From Verrucomicrobiales bacterium (GTDB lineage Bacteria > Verrucomicrobiota > Verrucomicrobiia > Verrucomicrobiales > V1-33): 64,000 nt of DNA. The DNA lies in NCBI GenBank assembly GCA_018003315.1, contig JAGNEJ010000003.1, forward strand, positions 62,001 through 126,000, given 5' to 3'. The translations under genes and the position numbers were made by a program. The notes beneath the pieces were generated by a model. That model saw nothing but the letters and a program-made list of their open reading frames with translations, was not told where the DNA came from and did no database searches. Below are positions 27,369 to 35,192 of this stretch, in pieces; position 1 is the first letter of the stretch, and each line of letters starts with the position of its first letter.

Positions 27369-28319
27369 ATGAGAAATTCCACCATCAATCGTCGTCATTT
27401 TCTTTCCGCTGGTGCCGCCGCAGCCGGTGCCTTTTCCCTGGCTGAGGTGTCCCGTGGGGCGGATGAAAAGCCGGGGAAGATTGCGCTGCCTCCGACTGGC
27501 AAGCGCATCCTGCTTTCCTGCAAACTCGGGATGATCGCCAACAAAGCCAACGGCAAACCGTTGACGATTGTCGAACGTCTGAAAATGGCTGCAGAAGCGG
27601 GGTTTGACGGCGTGGATTTCGACGAGGCGGGCGGCTTCACTCCGGAACAGGCCCGGGCGGCGGTGCAGGAATCCGGGGTGTTTGTCCACAACGCGATCAA
27701 TCATGCGCATTGGAAAATCCGCCTGACCGACCCAAAGCAAGAAACCCGCGACCAGGCACGGGCCAATCTGGATCACTGCATCCGCCTTTCCCATGCCGCC
27801 GGCGGCAGCGGAGTGCTCCTGGTGATCGGACGGAAGGACGATGGCCCAGCCGAGGAAATAGAGGAGCGATGCCGGGCGGAAATCAAAAAGAGCATTCCGC
27901 TGGCTGCATCGTTGGGGCAGCGCATTCTCTTCGAAAACGTTTGGAACGGGATGCAGTATGACCACGACAAGGGTCCGGAACAGACCGCGGACCGATTCAT
28001 CAAATTCATCGACAGCTTCAACAGCCCGTGGGTGGACCAGTATTACGATCTGGGCAACCACTGGAAATACGGCCAGGTGGGCGACTGGCTGCGTGCCTTT
28101 GGCCGCCGTGCGGTGAAACTCGATGTCAAAGGCTTCAGCCGCGCGAAGGGAAAATTTGTGGACATCACCGGCCCGGATGACGACATGCCCTGGGCGGACA
28201 TCCGCAAGGCGCTCGATGAAATCGGCTTCACCGGCTGGACCACCGCAGAAGTGGACGGCGGCGATGTGAAACGGCTAACCACGGTGCGCGAGCAGATGCA
28301 AAAGGCCTTCGGAATCTGA
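27369..28319 (+). CDS. Exported xylose-isomerase-like TIM-barrel protein
   Basis: 316 residues. The N-terminus INRRHFLSAGAAAAGAFSLA has the twin-arginine and hydrophobic layout of a Tat signal. The rest is a sugar isomerase/AP-endonuclease-2 type barrel: MAAEAGFDGVDFDEAGGFT, VHNAINHAHWKI, GSGVLLVIGRKD, LGQRILFENVWNG, YYDLGNHWKYG, VKLDVKGFSR and GWTTAEVDGG, with Glu, Asp, His and Glu at the usual strand ends for metal binding. Such proteins are abundant in Planctomycetes and Verrucomicrobia and act on sugars or inositols; the substrate here is unknown. A strong terminator follows 15 bp after the stop. Confidence 0.8.
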   Translation: MRNSTINRRHFLSAGAAAAGAFSLAEVSRGADEKPGKIALPPTGKRILLSCKLGMIANKANGKPLTIVERLKMAAEAGFDGVDFDEAGGFTPEQARAAVQESGVFVHNAINHAHWKIRLTDPKQETRDQARANLDHCIRLSHAAGGSGVLLVIGRKDDGPAEEIEERCRAEIKKSIPLAASLGQRILFENVWNGMQYDHDKGPEQTADRFIKFIDSFNSPWVDQYYDLGNHWKYGQVGDWLRAFGRRAVKLDVKGFSRAKGKFVDITGPDDDMPWADIRKALDEIGFTGWTTAEVDGGDVKRLTTVREQMQKAFGI

Positions 28320-28333
28320 CTCACGCACCATTC

Positions 28334-28372
28334 CAAAAAAAAAACAGGGGCAGCTCATGCCCCTGTTTTTTT
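28334..28372. terminator. Bidirectional intrinsic terminator
   Basis: ACAGGGGCA (28344-28352) and TGCCCCTGT (28358-28366) form a perfect 9-bp stem with a 5-nt loop, flanked by a run of A on the left and a run of T on the right. It can therefore terminate both the rightward TIM-barrel gene and the leftward pth-rpsF operon. Confidence 0.92.
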
Positions 28373-28398
28373 GAAATGCGCTGGAAAATTTTACCGGT

Positions 28399-28686
28399 TC
28401 AGGCCCGCACCTGATAGTGCTGCTGGTGGACCTCGCTGGTGAGCTTCAGTTTGCTGCGCACTTTGTCGATGGTGGCGGGCTCGGCTTCGAACTGGTAGCA
28501 GACGTAGTAGCCGTCGGTCAGTCCTTTCGAGCCATAGGGGAACCGGCGTTTGCCGACGTGGTCGATCTGTTCGAGCTTGGCTCCTTCGAGTTCCATTTCC
28601 CGGCCGATTTTGCTGACCAGACTGTCCACGGTGTCTTCCTTGCCGCGGGTGTCCAGGACGACGAGACTTTCATACTTTCGCTTCAT
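28399..28686 (-). CDS. rpsF: 30S ribosomal protein S6
   Basis: 95 residues, normal length. YESLVVLDTRGKED, GREMELEGAKLEQIDHVGKR and FPYGSKGLTDGYYVCYQFEA match the S6 fold; it binds the platform of the small subunit with S18. The start overlaps the pth stop as ATGA. In many bacteria ssb, rpsR and rplI follow, but here a terminator closes the operon directly, so those genes must lie elsewhere. Confidence 0.95.
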   Translation of the reverse strand: MKRKYESLVVLDTRGKEDTVDSLVSKIGREMELEGAKLEQIDHVGKRRFPYGSKGLTDGYYVCYQFEAEPATIDKVRSKLKLTSEVHQQHYQVRA

Positions 28687-29363
28687 GATTCGGATGGTTG
28701 TTTTGGTTTGTCTTGGGAAAGGGATTTGCCGGAATCCGGCGGGGTGGCGGCGGGGGCGGCCTCCGCTTGTTGCTGGGGTTTGCTTTCTTTGGTGTTGAAA
28801 GCATTCATCGCGGCCGCCCAGCCGTTGAGGGTGGCAAAGATGACTGCTTCCACGGCGCGATCAAGCGATTTATCCAGCGTTTCCCGTTCCGGAGCGGAGA
28901 ATCGTCCGAGCACATGGCCGGTGAGATTCTGGCGTTCGGCGCCGCCGATGCCAAGCCGCAGGCGGGGAAACTTGTCGGTGCCGAGATGCTGGATCAGGCT
29001 TTTCATTCCGTTGTGGCCTCCCGCGGAGCCGCCGGGGCGCAGGCGCATTTTGCCCAGTGGCAGGGCGACTTCGTCATACACTGCCAGCACTTGTTCCGGA
29101 GGAATTTTGAAAAACTGGCAGCAGACGGAAACGGCCAGACCGCTTTCGTTCATGAAAGTTTGCGGTTTCAACAAATGGTAGCGGCCATGTTTCGCCGCCA
29201 GGGCTTCCCATTTCGGCTGGGTGGTGAAATCCGTCCGCCACTGCTTGGCCAGGCGGTCCAGCGCCATGAACCCGATGTTGTGCCGGGTATGCGCGTAGTC
29301 ACGGCCAGGATTTCCCAGGCCCACAATGAGGCGGAATGGAGGCGGTGACGGGGTGGAAGACAT
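28683..29363 (-). CDS. pth: Peptidyl-tRNA hydrolase
   Basis: Releases peptides from peptidyl-tRNA that has dropped off the ribosome. 226 residues: LIVGLGNPGRDYAHTRHNIGF carries the catalytic His, KPQTFMNESG the Asn, and YDEVALPLGKMRLR plus GGSAGGHNGMKSLI the remaining active-site loops. A ~35-residue Pro/Gln/Ala-rich C-terminal tail (after FNTKESKPQQQ) is longer than in E. coli. The ATG at 29363 gives MSSTPSPPPFRLIVG; longer in-frame starts are less likely. It is translationally coupled to rpsF by a 4-bp overlap. Confidence 0.95.
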   Translation of the reverse strand: MSSTPSPPPFRLIVGLGNPGRDYAHTRHNIGFMALDRLAKQWRTDFTTQPKWEALAAKHGRYHLLKPQTFMNESGLAVSVCCQFFKIPPEQVLAVYDEVALPLGKMRLRPGGSAGGHNGMKSLIQHLGTDKFPRLRLGIGGAERQNLTGHVLGRFSAPERETLDKSLDRAVEAVIFATLNGWAAAMNAFNTKESKPQQQAEAAPAATPPDSGKSLSQDKPKQPSES

Positions 29364-29503
29364 GAGGGGGTGGGGGAGCCCCGGCAGGCGGATGCCGGAG
29401 GGACCGCCTGCAAACACCACATTCCCCGGTTCTTCAAGTGGTTTGCGCAGCCGGGGCAACCTCGCATTTGCAAATCCACCGGGGCGCTTTACGCATAGCC
29501 AGC

Positions 29504-30244
29504 ATGAGCAAGGAACATTTCTGGCAGGGGCTGCGGCCCGAAGCAGTGGCCGCCGTTGATCAGCGTGACTATTCCAAGCCGCCTCTGGAGGAACGCTTGC
29601 GCACCTCCGGCGTGGAGGCCCGGGAAATTGCCGGGCGGGACCTGGGCACTGCGGGCATTCCCGGCGTGGTGGTGTTTCCGCGCAAGGTTTTCGCACAGCA
29701 CCACCGGGGCTTTTTTGGCGAGTTTGCCCGGGAAACGGAAGGCCCTCTGCATTCCATCGGCCTGTGGCCGCGGCAATGGGCCACTGCCCGCATGTTTGCC
29801 GGCACTGCGAAGGGTTTTCACATTCACCCGCCGCACATTCCGCAGGGCACCGACCCCGCCGCATGGTTCCGCCGCCTGTTCGTGGAGGAGCCGGGAAATT
29901 GCACGCTTCGCCCCTATGATCGCGAACAGTGGGACGCCATGTTTTTCATCCAGGGCATTGTCGAAATGCTACTGGTCGATGAACGACCTGGTCTGCCGCG
30001 CAATGTCATGCGATTTTTGATATACGGCGATGATCTTCCTGGTGACAACAACGCCGGCGTGATCATTCCCGCCGGGGTTGCCCATGCCCTTCGCAGCGCC
30101 AGTTCCCAGGACCTCCTCATGGTCTATGGCACTTCCACCACCTACCTTCCGGAAAACGAGGGCCGCATCGCCCACAGCGTGGAGTTTGCTCCGCTTCCCG
30201 CGGTGTGGGATGCCTATGTTTTCGGTGCTTCGAACCAGGGTTGA
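29504..30244 (+). CDS. RmlC-like cupin (divergent dTDP-4-dehydrorhamnose 3,5-epimerase relative)
   Basis: 246 residues. The second half follows the RmlC plan: FHIHPPHIPQ (metal/active-site-like His region), AMFFIQGIVEMLLVDERPG for the interaction-with-lipid-carrier strand, GVIIPAGVAHALRSASSQDLLMVYGTS, and YLPENEGRI. It is longer than standard RmlC (~180) because of an N-terminal extension, and no other dTDP-rhamnose genes are nearby, so the substrate is uncertain. It diverges from pth across 140 bp. Confidence 0.65.
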   Translation: MSKEHFWQGLRPEAVAAVDQRDYSKPPLEERLRTSGVEAREIAGRDLGTAGIPGVVVFPRKVFAQHHRGFFGEFARETEGPLHSIGLWPRQWATARMFAGTAKGFHIHPPHIPQGTDPAAWFRRLFVEEPGNCTLRPYDREQWDAMFFIQGIVEMLLVDERPGLPRNVMRFLIYGDDLPGDNNAGVIIPAGVAHALRSASSQDLLMVYGTSTTYLPENEGRIAHSVEFAPLPAVWDAYVFGASNQG

Positions 30245-30276
30245 CGTCGCTGACGGTCTCCCCGCACCTCCAGCAA

Positions 30277-30606
30277 ATGCCACCGCCCGAAGAAACCCGC
30301 TGGGACTTCCACGCCTACGACCGCACCGTGGTCGATGCCGTCTGGGCAAATGCACAACCCGTGGTCGGAAACGATGCCGCGCTCTGGCGCAAAGACGAAT
30401 GCGGTGCTTGGATCCACCGCCTCGAATACGGCAGCCGCTCCTCCCAGTTCGGCTGGGAAATTTACGACCCCAATCTCGCTCCCTCCCAGTTTGGTCTCGC
30501 CGCCCTGCGACCGCTCCAGTGGCAGAACTACCTCGACAAAGTCGCGTTCGAAAACGCCTTCCGGATGACCGCGGACGGCCTCCGCAACGTCCGACGACTG
30601 CTCTGA
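30277..30606 (+). CDS. Small HNH-like protein with an incomplete active site
   Basis: 109 residues. ALWRKDECGAWIHRLEYG, SQFGWEIYDPN and ALRPLQWQNYLDK have the layout of small HNH endonuclease domains, in which W-K-D-x-C-G-x-x-I, GWEIDH and NLxPLxWxxN recur. The EIDH histidine is replaced (EIYD), so the metal-dependent nuclease centre is probably broken. It may be an inactive binding module. It starts 32 bp after the cupin gene and is co-directional with it. Confidence 0.55.
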   Translation: MPPPEETRWDFHAYDRTVVDAVWANAQPVVGNDAALWRKDECGAWIHRLEYGSRSSQFGWEIYDPNLAPSQFGLAALRPLQWQNYLDKVAFENAFRMTADGLRNVRRLL

Positions 30607-30646
30607 CCCATCCTCGCCCAGCGGGGGACGACCATTCAAATTGAAG

Positions 30647-30675
30647 TTGACATGCCAAGGGCACCTGGGTAAAGG
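30647..30675 (+). promoter_or_regulatory. Candidate promoter for the flavin-redox cluster
   Basis: TTGACA at 30647-30652 (perfect -35) is followed after 17 bp by TAAAGG at 30670-30675 (weak -10). It lies about 60-90 bp upstream of the beta-barrel gene at 30735, in the gap after the HNH-like gene. Confidence 0.4.
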
Positions 30676-30734
30676 AATGAGACAGAGTCTCAAAATCAAT
30701 CACAACGGTGCTTGCAACCAAAAATCCATTTCCC

Positions 30735-31586
30735 ATGAACCTGCGCTACACCTCTCTTGCTGCTGTCATTTTGGCTGCGGGCCTGCTTGGTCCTGTTGCC
30801 ACGACCCATGCCGATGAAAACATGTTCGGTTACGTGTATGGTGCCGACACCCTGCCCAAGGGGAAGTTTGAACTCTACAACTGGACCACCTGGCGACATG
30901 ACAAGAATCAGGGGGAATACGATGCTTTCGATGTTCAGTTCGAGCTGGAATACGGCATCACCGACCGGTTTCAGACCAGCACCTATCTGGTATTCGACGG
31001 ACGGGACCAAAGCGGACTGGGTTCGCACGGGCTGGAGGACATCAGCGATTTTCGTTTTGATGGGTTGAAACAGGCGTTCAAATACAATGTTCTGAGCACC
31101 TACAAGGACCCCATCGGCCTCTCGCTCTATTTCGAGCCCGGATACAGTCGTTTCCACAAGGTGACGGGCGAGCGCCTGGATGAATTTGAAATCGAAACGA
31201 AGCTCATCCTGCAGAAAAACTTCCTGGATGACACCCTGCTCTGGGCGCTGAACGTGACGCCGGAATTTGAATGGTATTTTCCGGACGGAGAATCCAGCGA
31301 AACCGAATTCATCCTCGAACTCTCCTCCGGCCTCTCCTATCGCGTTGCCAAAAACTGGTTTGTCGGTGTGGAAACACGGTACCACACGGAGTTTCCGGAA
31401 TATGGTGCCCAGGAACACCAGGCGATTTTCCTCGGGCCGAACATTCACTACGGCGGCAAGAAATGGTGGTTCACCCTCACCTGGCTGCCCCAGATCTGGG
31501 GGGAGCCGAACGAAAACGGTTCCAGTCTGCACTTCGGTGAACACGAACGTTCCGAAGTCCGCCTGAAGGTGGGATTCAACTTCTGA
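30735..31586 (+). CDS. Predicted outer-membrane beta-barrel protein
   Basis: 283 residues with a signal peptide (SLAAVILAAGLLGPVATTHA|DE). The mature chain is a series of amphipathic strands rich in aromatic residues: KGKFELYNWTTWRHD, AFDVQFELEYGITDRFQTST, DPIGLSLYFEPGYSRFHK, ALNVTPEFEWYFP, LSYRVAKNWFVGVETRYHT and a final Phe (EVRLKVGFNF), the typical C-terminal signature of outer-membrane barrels. About 12 strands are plausible. It is the first gene of the redox cluster (FMN-binding protein, ApbE, DUF4405). The ATG at 30735 is chosen; GTG 30708 is in frame. Confidence 0.7.
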   Translation: MNLRYTSLAAVILAAGLLGPVATTHADENMFGYVYGADTLPKGKFELYNWTTWRHDKNQGEYDAFDVQFELEYGITDRFQTSTYLVFDGRDQSGLGSHGLEDISDFRFDGLKQAFKYNVLSTYKDPIGLSLYFEPGYSRFHKVTGERLDEFEIETKLILQKNFLDDTLLWALNVTPEFEWYFPDGESSETEFILELSSGLSYRVAKNWFVGVETRYHTEFPEYGAQEHQAIFLGPNIHYGGKKWWFTLTWLPQIWGEPNENGSSLHFGEHERSEVRLKVGFNF

Positions 31587-31610
31587 TGGTGCCCCGCTCT
31601 TTCTGACGCC

Positions 31611-32138
31611 ATGCGAAAGCGCAATTTCCTGAAAGTATTCGTGCCCGCGGTGGCTTCCGGGCTGGGCTGGGCGCGCAGCGAAACGTTTCTGACTTCGGAA
31701 CAGGCAGCCGCCCAATTGTGGCCGGGCAAGAAGCTCACCCCAGCGCCGGTCACACTGACCTCAGAACAGAAGTCGGCCATTGCCAAGGCCTCCGGTGTCA
31801 GGGTGCGCGGCAATGAAGTCAAGGCGTGGAAAGTCGAGGGCGGCGGCTGGTTGATCGTGGACAACGTCGTGGGCAAGCATGAATACATCGACTTTGCCAT
31901 GGCGATCACGGCGGGCGGGGCGGTGAAAGGCGTGGAAATCCTAACCTACCGTGAAACCTACGGCGGGGAAGTGCGCAATGCCAAGTGGCGTTCCCAGTTC
32001 ACCGGGAAAAACAGCGCTGCGCCGCTCAAGGTGGACACGGACATCAAAAATATTTCCGGAGCCACCCTGTCCTGCGTCCATGTCTCCGAAGGGGTGAAGC
32101 GGTTGCTGCACACCTGGGAGGTTGCCTTAAAAGGCTGA
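31611..32138 (+). CDS. FMN-binding domain protein with a flavinylation motif
   Basis: 175 residues with an N-terminal export signal (RKRNFLKVFVPAVASGLGWA). The FMN-binding domain covers about 75-168: VEGGGWLIVDNVVGKHEY, AITAGGAVKGVEILTYRE and the SGATLS motif at residues 149-154. In RnfG/NqrC-type domains ApbE attaches FMN through a phosphoester to the Thr of this motif, so Thr152 is the predicted site. The gene is followed 4 bp later by apbE. It is an extracytoplasmic electron carrier by inference. Confidence 0.88.
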   Translation: MRKRNFLKVFVPAVASGLGWARSETFLTSEQAAAQLWPGKKLTPAPVTLTSEQKSAIAKASGVRVRGNEVKAWKVEGGGWLIVDNVVGKHEYIDFAMAITAGGAVKGVEILTYRETYGGEVRNAKWRSQFTGKNSAAPLKVDTDIKNISGATLSCVHVSEGVKRLLHTWEVALKG

Positions 32139-32142
32139 CTAC

Positions 32143-33033
32143 ATGAAAAACAACCTGTCCGTGCATCGCATCAAACGCTGCCAGCCGCTGCTGGGGACGT
32201 TTGTGGAAATCACGCTGGAGGGAGCACAGTCGGAAGCCTGGCTGCATCAGGCGGCGGGGAAAACGTTCCACCTGATCGAAAGCGTGCAGAAACTCATGAG
32301 TTTTCACGATCCGGACAGCGATGTGTCCCGTCTGAATCAGTGCGGCTACATCAGTCCGCTGCAGGTGCATCCCTGGACCCGGCAGGTGCTGGAACGGGCC
32401 GTGCGCCTGAGCGAGACGACCGACGGCGCTTTTGACATCACCCTGGTGCCGCGCCTCGTGGCCTCCGGGTTGCTGCCGCGCCACGGTCGCGCACAGGGGC
32501 TCAGCGAAGCCGGACGGTGGGCGGAAATTGAATTTCCTGGCGAAAACACCGTGTTTTTCCGCCGTCCGTTGAAAATCGACCTTGGCGGCATCGCCAAGGG
32601 ATTTGCCGTGGACAAAGCGATCGACTACCTGGCGTCCCGCGGCCTGACCCGAGCCGTGGTCAATGCGGGAGGGGACCTGCGCGTGCATGGCTCCTCCCAG
32701 TTGGAAATCGCCGTGCGTCACCCCGCCATGCCGCATCGGGACACCATTCCCGCCGTGATGCTGCGGCCTGCGGTGGCCACTTCCGCCGCCTATTTTGTCC
32801 GGATGCGGACCGGGGTCACCCGTGCCAACCACATCATTCATCCGCGGACTGGTCGGATGCTGCGCACCAATGACAGTGTTTCCGTCTTCGCCCCCACCTG
32901 CGTGCAGGCGGATGCCCTGACAAAAGCGGTGCTGCTGGCGCCGCAGCCGGTCTGGAACCGCGTGCTGGCGGAGAATGACAGCCTGGCCCTCTTCATTACT
33001 CGGAAGGGCGAACAGGTGCTGTATCCGAACTGA
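32143..33033 (+). CDS. apbE: FAD:protein FMN transferase
   Basis: Uses FAD and Mg2+ to attach FMN covalently to Thr/Ser of target proteins. 296 residues. Family motifs are present: QPLLGTFVEITLEG, MSFHDPDSDVSRLN, DGAFDITLVPRLV, KIDLGGIAKGFAVDKAIDYL, VVNAGGDLRVHG, ATSAAYFVRM and NHIIHPRTGRM, and VQADALTKAVLL near the end. No clear signal peptide or lipobox is seen at the chosen start, which is unusual for an enzyme that normally works outside the cytoplasm. Its likely substrate is the upstream FMN-binding protein. Confidence 0.93.
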   Translation: MKNNLSVHRIKRCQPLLGTFVEITLEGAQSEAWLHQAAGKTFHLIESVQKLMSFHDPDSDVSRLNQCGYISPLQVHPWTRQVLERAVRLSETTDGAFDITLVPRLVASGLLPRHGRAQGLSEAGRWAEIEFPGENTVFFRRPLKIDLGGIAKGFAVDKAIDYLASRGLTRAVVNAGGDLRVHGSSQLEIAVRHPAMPHRDTIPAVMLRPAVATSAAYFVRMRTGVTRANHIIHPRTGRMLRTNDSVSVFAPTCVQADALTKAVLLAPQPVWNRVLAENDSLALFITRKGEQVLYPN

Positions 33034-33052
33034 CCGCCTCCGTTTCCTCCGC

Positions 33053-33538
33053 ATGGCTCGTGTTGCGCTACGTTTTCCCCGCAGAGCCAAATGGCTGCTC
33101 TATGCCGTCGCCCTAACCAGCATGGTCAGCGGCATCGGCTGGTATGTCCTGAACCGCTGGTTTCAAGTGGTCGATGAATTCGACATCGTGCAGAAGCATC
33201 CCTGGCAGACCACTCTCTTGAAGGTGCACGGAGCTTCCGCTTTTCTGGTGCTCATTGGATTTGGCTATCTGCTGGCCAGCCACATCCACGTCGGCTGGAG
33301 ATCCCGCCGCAACCGGGTCTTCGGCATCCTGCTCGTTGCGGATGTGACCGTGCAAATCCTTTCGGGCTACGGGCTCTATTATGCGGGTGTGGACCGGCGG
33401 GAAAACATTGCCTCCCTGCATTTTTATTCCGGTTTGGCGCTTCCGGTGCTCCTCATTGCCCATGTTCTCCTTGGGCACCGCCAGCGCCGCGTTCAGGATG
33501 CCAGGCGCCTGGGTGCAGCATCGCCGGTCAATTCCTGA
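33053..33538 (+). CDS. DUF4405-like four-helix membrane protein, candidate b-type cytochrome
   Basis: 161 residues with four hydrophobic segments (about 14-34, 57-76, 89-110, 121-141). His residues lie at helix ends and in pairs: H59 in KVHGASAF, H77/H79 in ASHIHVGW, H123 in SLHFYSG and H137 in LIAHVLLGH. The 14-residue spacing of H123 and H137 and the placement of H59/H77 suit transmembrane haem b coordination. Placed after the FMN-binding protein and ApbE, it could pass quinol or haem electrons to the exported flavoprotein. Haem binding is inferred. Confidence 0.65.
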   Translation: MARVALRFPRRAKWLLYAVALTSMVSGIGWYVLNRWFQVVDEFDIVQKHPWQTTLLKVHGASAFLVLIGFGYLLASHIHVGWRSRRNRVFGILLVADVTVQILSGYGLYYAGVDRRENIASLHFYSGLALPVLLIAHVLLGHRQRRVQDARRLGAASPVNS

Positions 33539-33543
33539 TGGCG

Positions 33544-33575
33544 CGCCGTCACGGACTGCGCACCGGTTGACGGCG
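33544..33575 (+). terminator. Hairpin after the redox cluster, overlapping the xylB upstream region
   Basis: CGCCGTCA (33544-33551) pairs perfectly with TGACGGCG (33568-33575). It lies just after the stop of the DUF4405 gene and overlaps a TTGACG (33567-33572) that could be a -35 for xylB. Without a T-run it is only a weak terminator candidate; a regulatory role is possible. Confidence 0.35.
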
Positions 33576-33619
33576 GAAATCTTGTTGCCACATTGGCAGT
33601 CACATCCACCGGAGCACCC

Positions 33620-35119
33620 ATGTATTTCCTAGGCATCGACAGCGGAACCCAGAGCAGCAAGGCCATCGTCATCGATCTGGAGGACGGAAGGATCGTGGCG
33701 CAGGCCGCGCAAAAATATGGTCTCATCGACGGTCTGCCGCCTGGCCATCTGGAGCAGCATCCGCAGCACTGGACCGCCGCGGTGGATGCCGTCATCGCTG
33801 ACTGCGTGGAGCAACTCGGCAGCCGCAGGAGTGCCATCCGGGGAATCGGTGTCAGCGGACAGCAGCATGGGCTGGTGCCGCTGGACCGCGAGGGAAATCC
33901 GGTGCGTCCCGCCAAACTCTGGTGCGACACGTCCACCGCCGCAGAGTGTGAAGAGCTGGCTGCTGCCTTTGGCGGAGCAGCCGGGCTCATTGAACTTGCC
34001 GGAAACGCCATTCCTCCCGGTTTCACCGCACCCAAGATTCTCTGGCTGAAAAAGCACGAGCCCGCAAATTTCAACCGCACCTGCAGCATCCTCCTCCCGC
34101 ATGATTATTTGAATTTCCACCTCACCGGCAGCAAGCGCATGGAATACGGGGACGCTTCCGGGACCGGGCTCCTCAACGTGCGCCGCCGCCAATGGTGTGA
34201 AGCGCTCACGGATTTTATCGATCCCCGGGTCATCGAAATGCTGCCGCCGCTTGGCTCCAGTCTGGAACCGCATGGCGAACTGCGGCCCGAACTGAGGGAG
34301 CGCTGGGGACTTGAAAAAGGCGTCATCGTCTCGGCAGGCGGCGGCGACAACATGATGGGAGCCATCGGCACCGGAAACGTTTGTCAGGGCGTGGTTACCG
34401 CCAGCCTCGGAACCTCCGGCACGCTGTATGCCTGCAGCGCGACACCGGTGGTTGATCCGAAGGGCGAAGTCGCCGCCTTTTGTGACAGCGCGGACCAATG
34501 GATGCCGCTGGTCTGCACCATGAATGTGACTGTCCTAACCGAACAGGTGCGCGGGCTGTTCCAGTGGGATCACCCAACCTTGGAAACCCATTTTGCCGCC
34601 ACTCCGGCCGGTGCCGATGGGTTGACGTTTCTTCCCTATCTGAACGGCGAACGCACCCCGAACCTTCCCAAAGGCAGCGGCGTGCTTCACGGTCTGACCA
34701 TGGATAACATGACTCCATCCCACATCGCCCGCGCGGCCGTGGAAGGCGTCACGGTGGGGCTGGCCTACGGCCTGAAGCGCTTTCGGGACCTGGGTCTCAC
34801 CCCCACAGAAATCCGGCTCACTGGCGGTGGCAGTAACAGCCGCACCTGGAGGCAGATTGCCGCGGACAGTTTCGGTGTTCCCGTTGTCTGCCTGGAAACG
34901 GCGGAAGGTGCCGGACTGGGTGCCGCCATCCAGGCCGCCTGCGTGGCCTTGCAGGAGTCCGGGCAAGTCCAGAGTCTGCCCGAACTGTGCTCCCGCCTGG
35001 TAAAGCCAGCCTCCGACTCTCGGGTCGAGCCCGATCCGGCCCGCCAGTCCCTGTATGCCGCCCAGTTGAAACGGCAGATGGATCTCACCCGCGCGCTTTC
35101 CACTGCCGGATACTTGTAA
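33620..35119 (+). CDS. xylB: Xylulokinase (FGGY family)
   Basis: Phosphorylates D-xylulose to xylulose 5-phosphate. 499 residues with both FGGY domains: the N-terminal nucleotide-site GIDSGTQSSKAIVIDL, GIGVSGQQHGLVPLD (substrate region), LWCDTSTAAECEEL, HDYLNFHLTG and the catalytic-Asp region YGDASGTGLLNVR. The C-terminal half has GGGDNMMGAIGTG, SLGTSGTLYA, FLPYLNGERTPNLP and RLTGGGSNSRTWRQIAAD. GGAG lies 5 bp before the ATG at 33620. No xylose isomerase or transporter is adjacent, so the sugar (xylulose versus another ketose) should be held open. Confidence 0.88.
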   Translation: MYFLGIDSGTQSSKAIVIDLEDGRIVAQAAQKYGLIDGLPPGHLEQHPQHWTAAVDAVIADCVEQLGSRRSAIRGIGVSGQQHGLVPLDREGNPVRPAKLWCDTSTAAECEELAAAFGGAAGLIELAGNAIPPGFTAPKILWLKKHEPANFNRTCSILLPHDYLNFHLTGSKRMEYGDASGTGLLNVRRRQWCEALTDFIDPRVIEMLPPLGSSLEPHGELRPELRERWGLEKGVIVSAGGGDNMMGAIGTGNVCQGVVTASLGTSGTLYACSATPVVDPKGEVAAFCDSADQWMPLVCTMNVTVLTEQVRGLFQWDHPTLETHFAATPAGADGLTFLPYLNGERTPNLPKGSGVLHGLTMDNMTPSHIARAAVEGVTVGLAYGLKRFRDLGLTPTEIRLTGGGSNSRTWRQIAADSFGVPVVCLETAEGAGLGAAIQAACVALQESGQVQSLPELCSRLVKPASDSRVEPDPARQSLYAAQLKRQMDLTRALSTAGYL

Positions 35120-35192
35120 ACCATCGCCGTCAAACTGCTGGCGACGGGACAGCATCGCTGAACGATGTTGTTGGAGATGCGGATGTCTTCGC

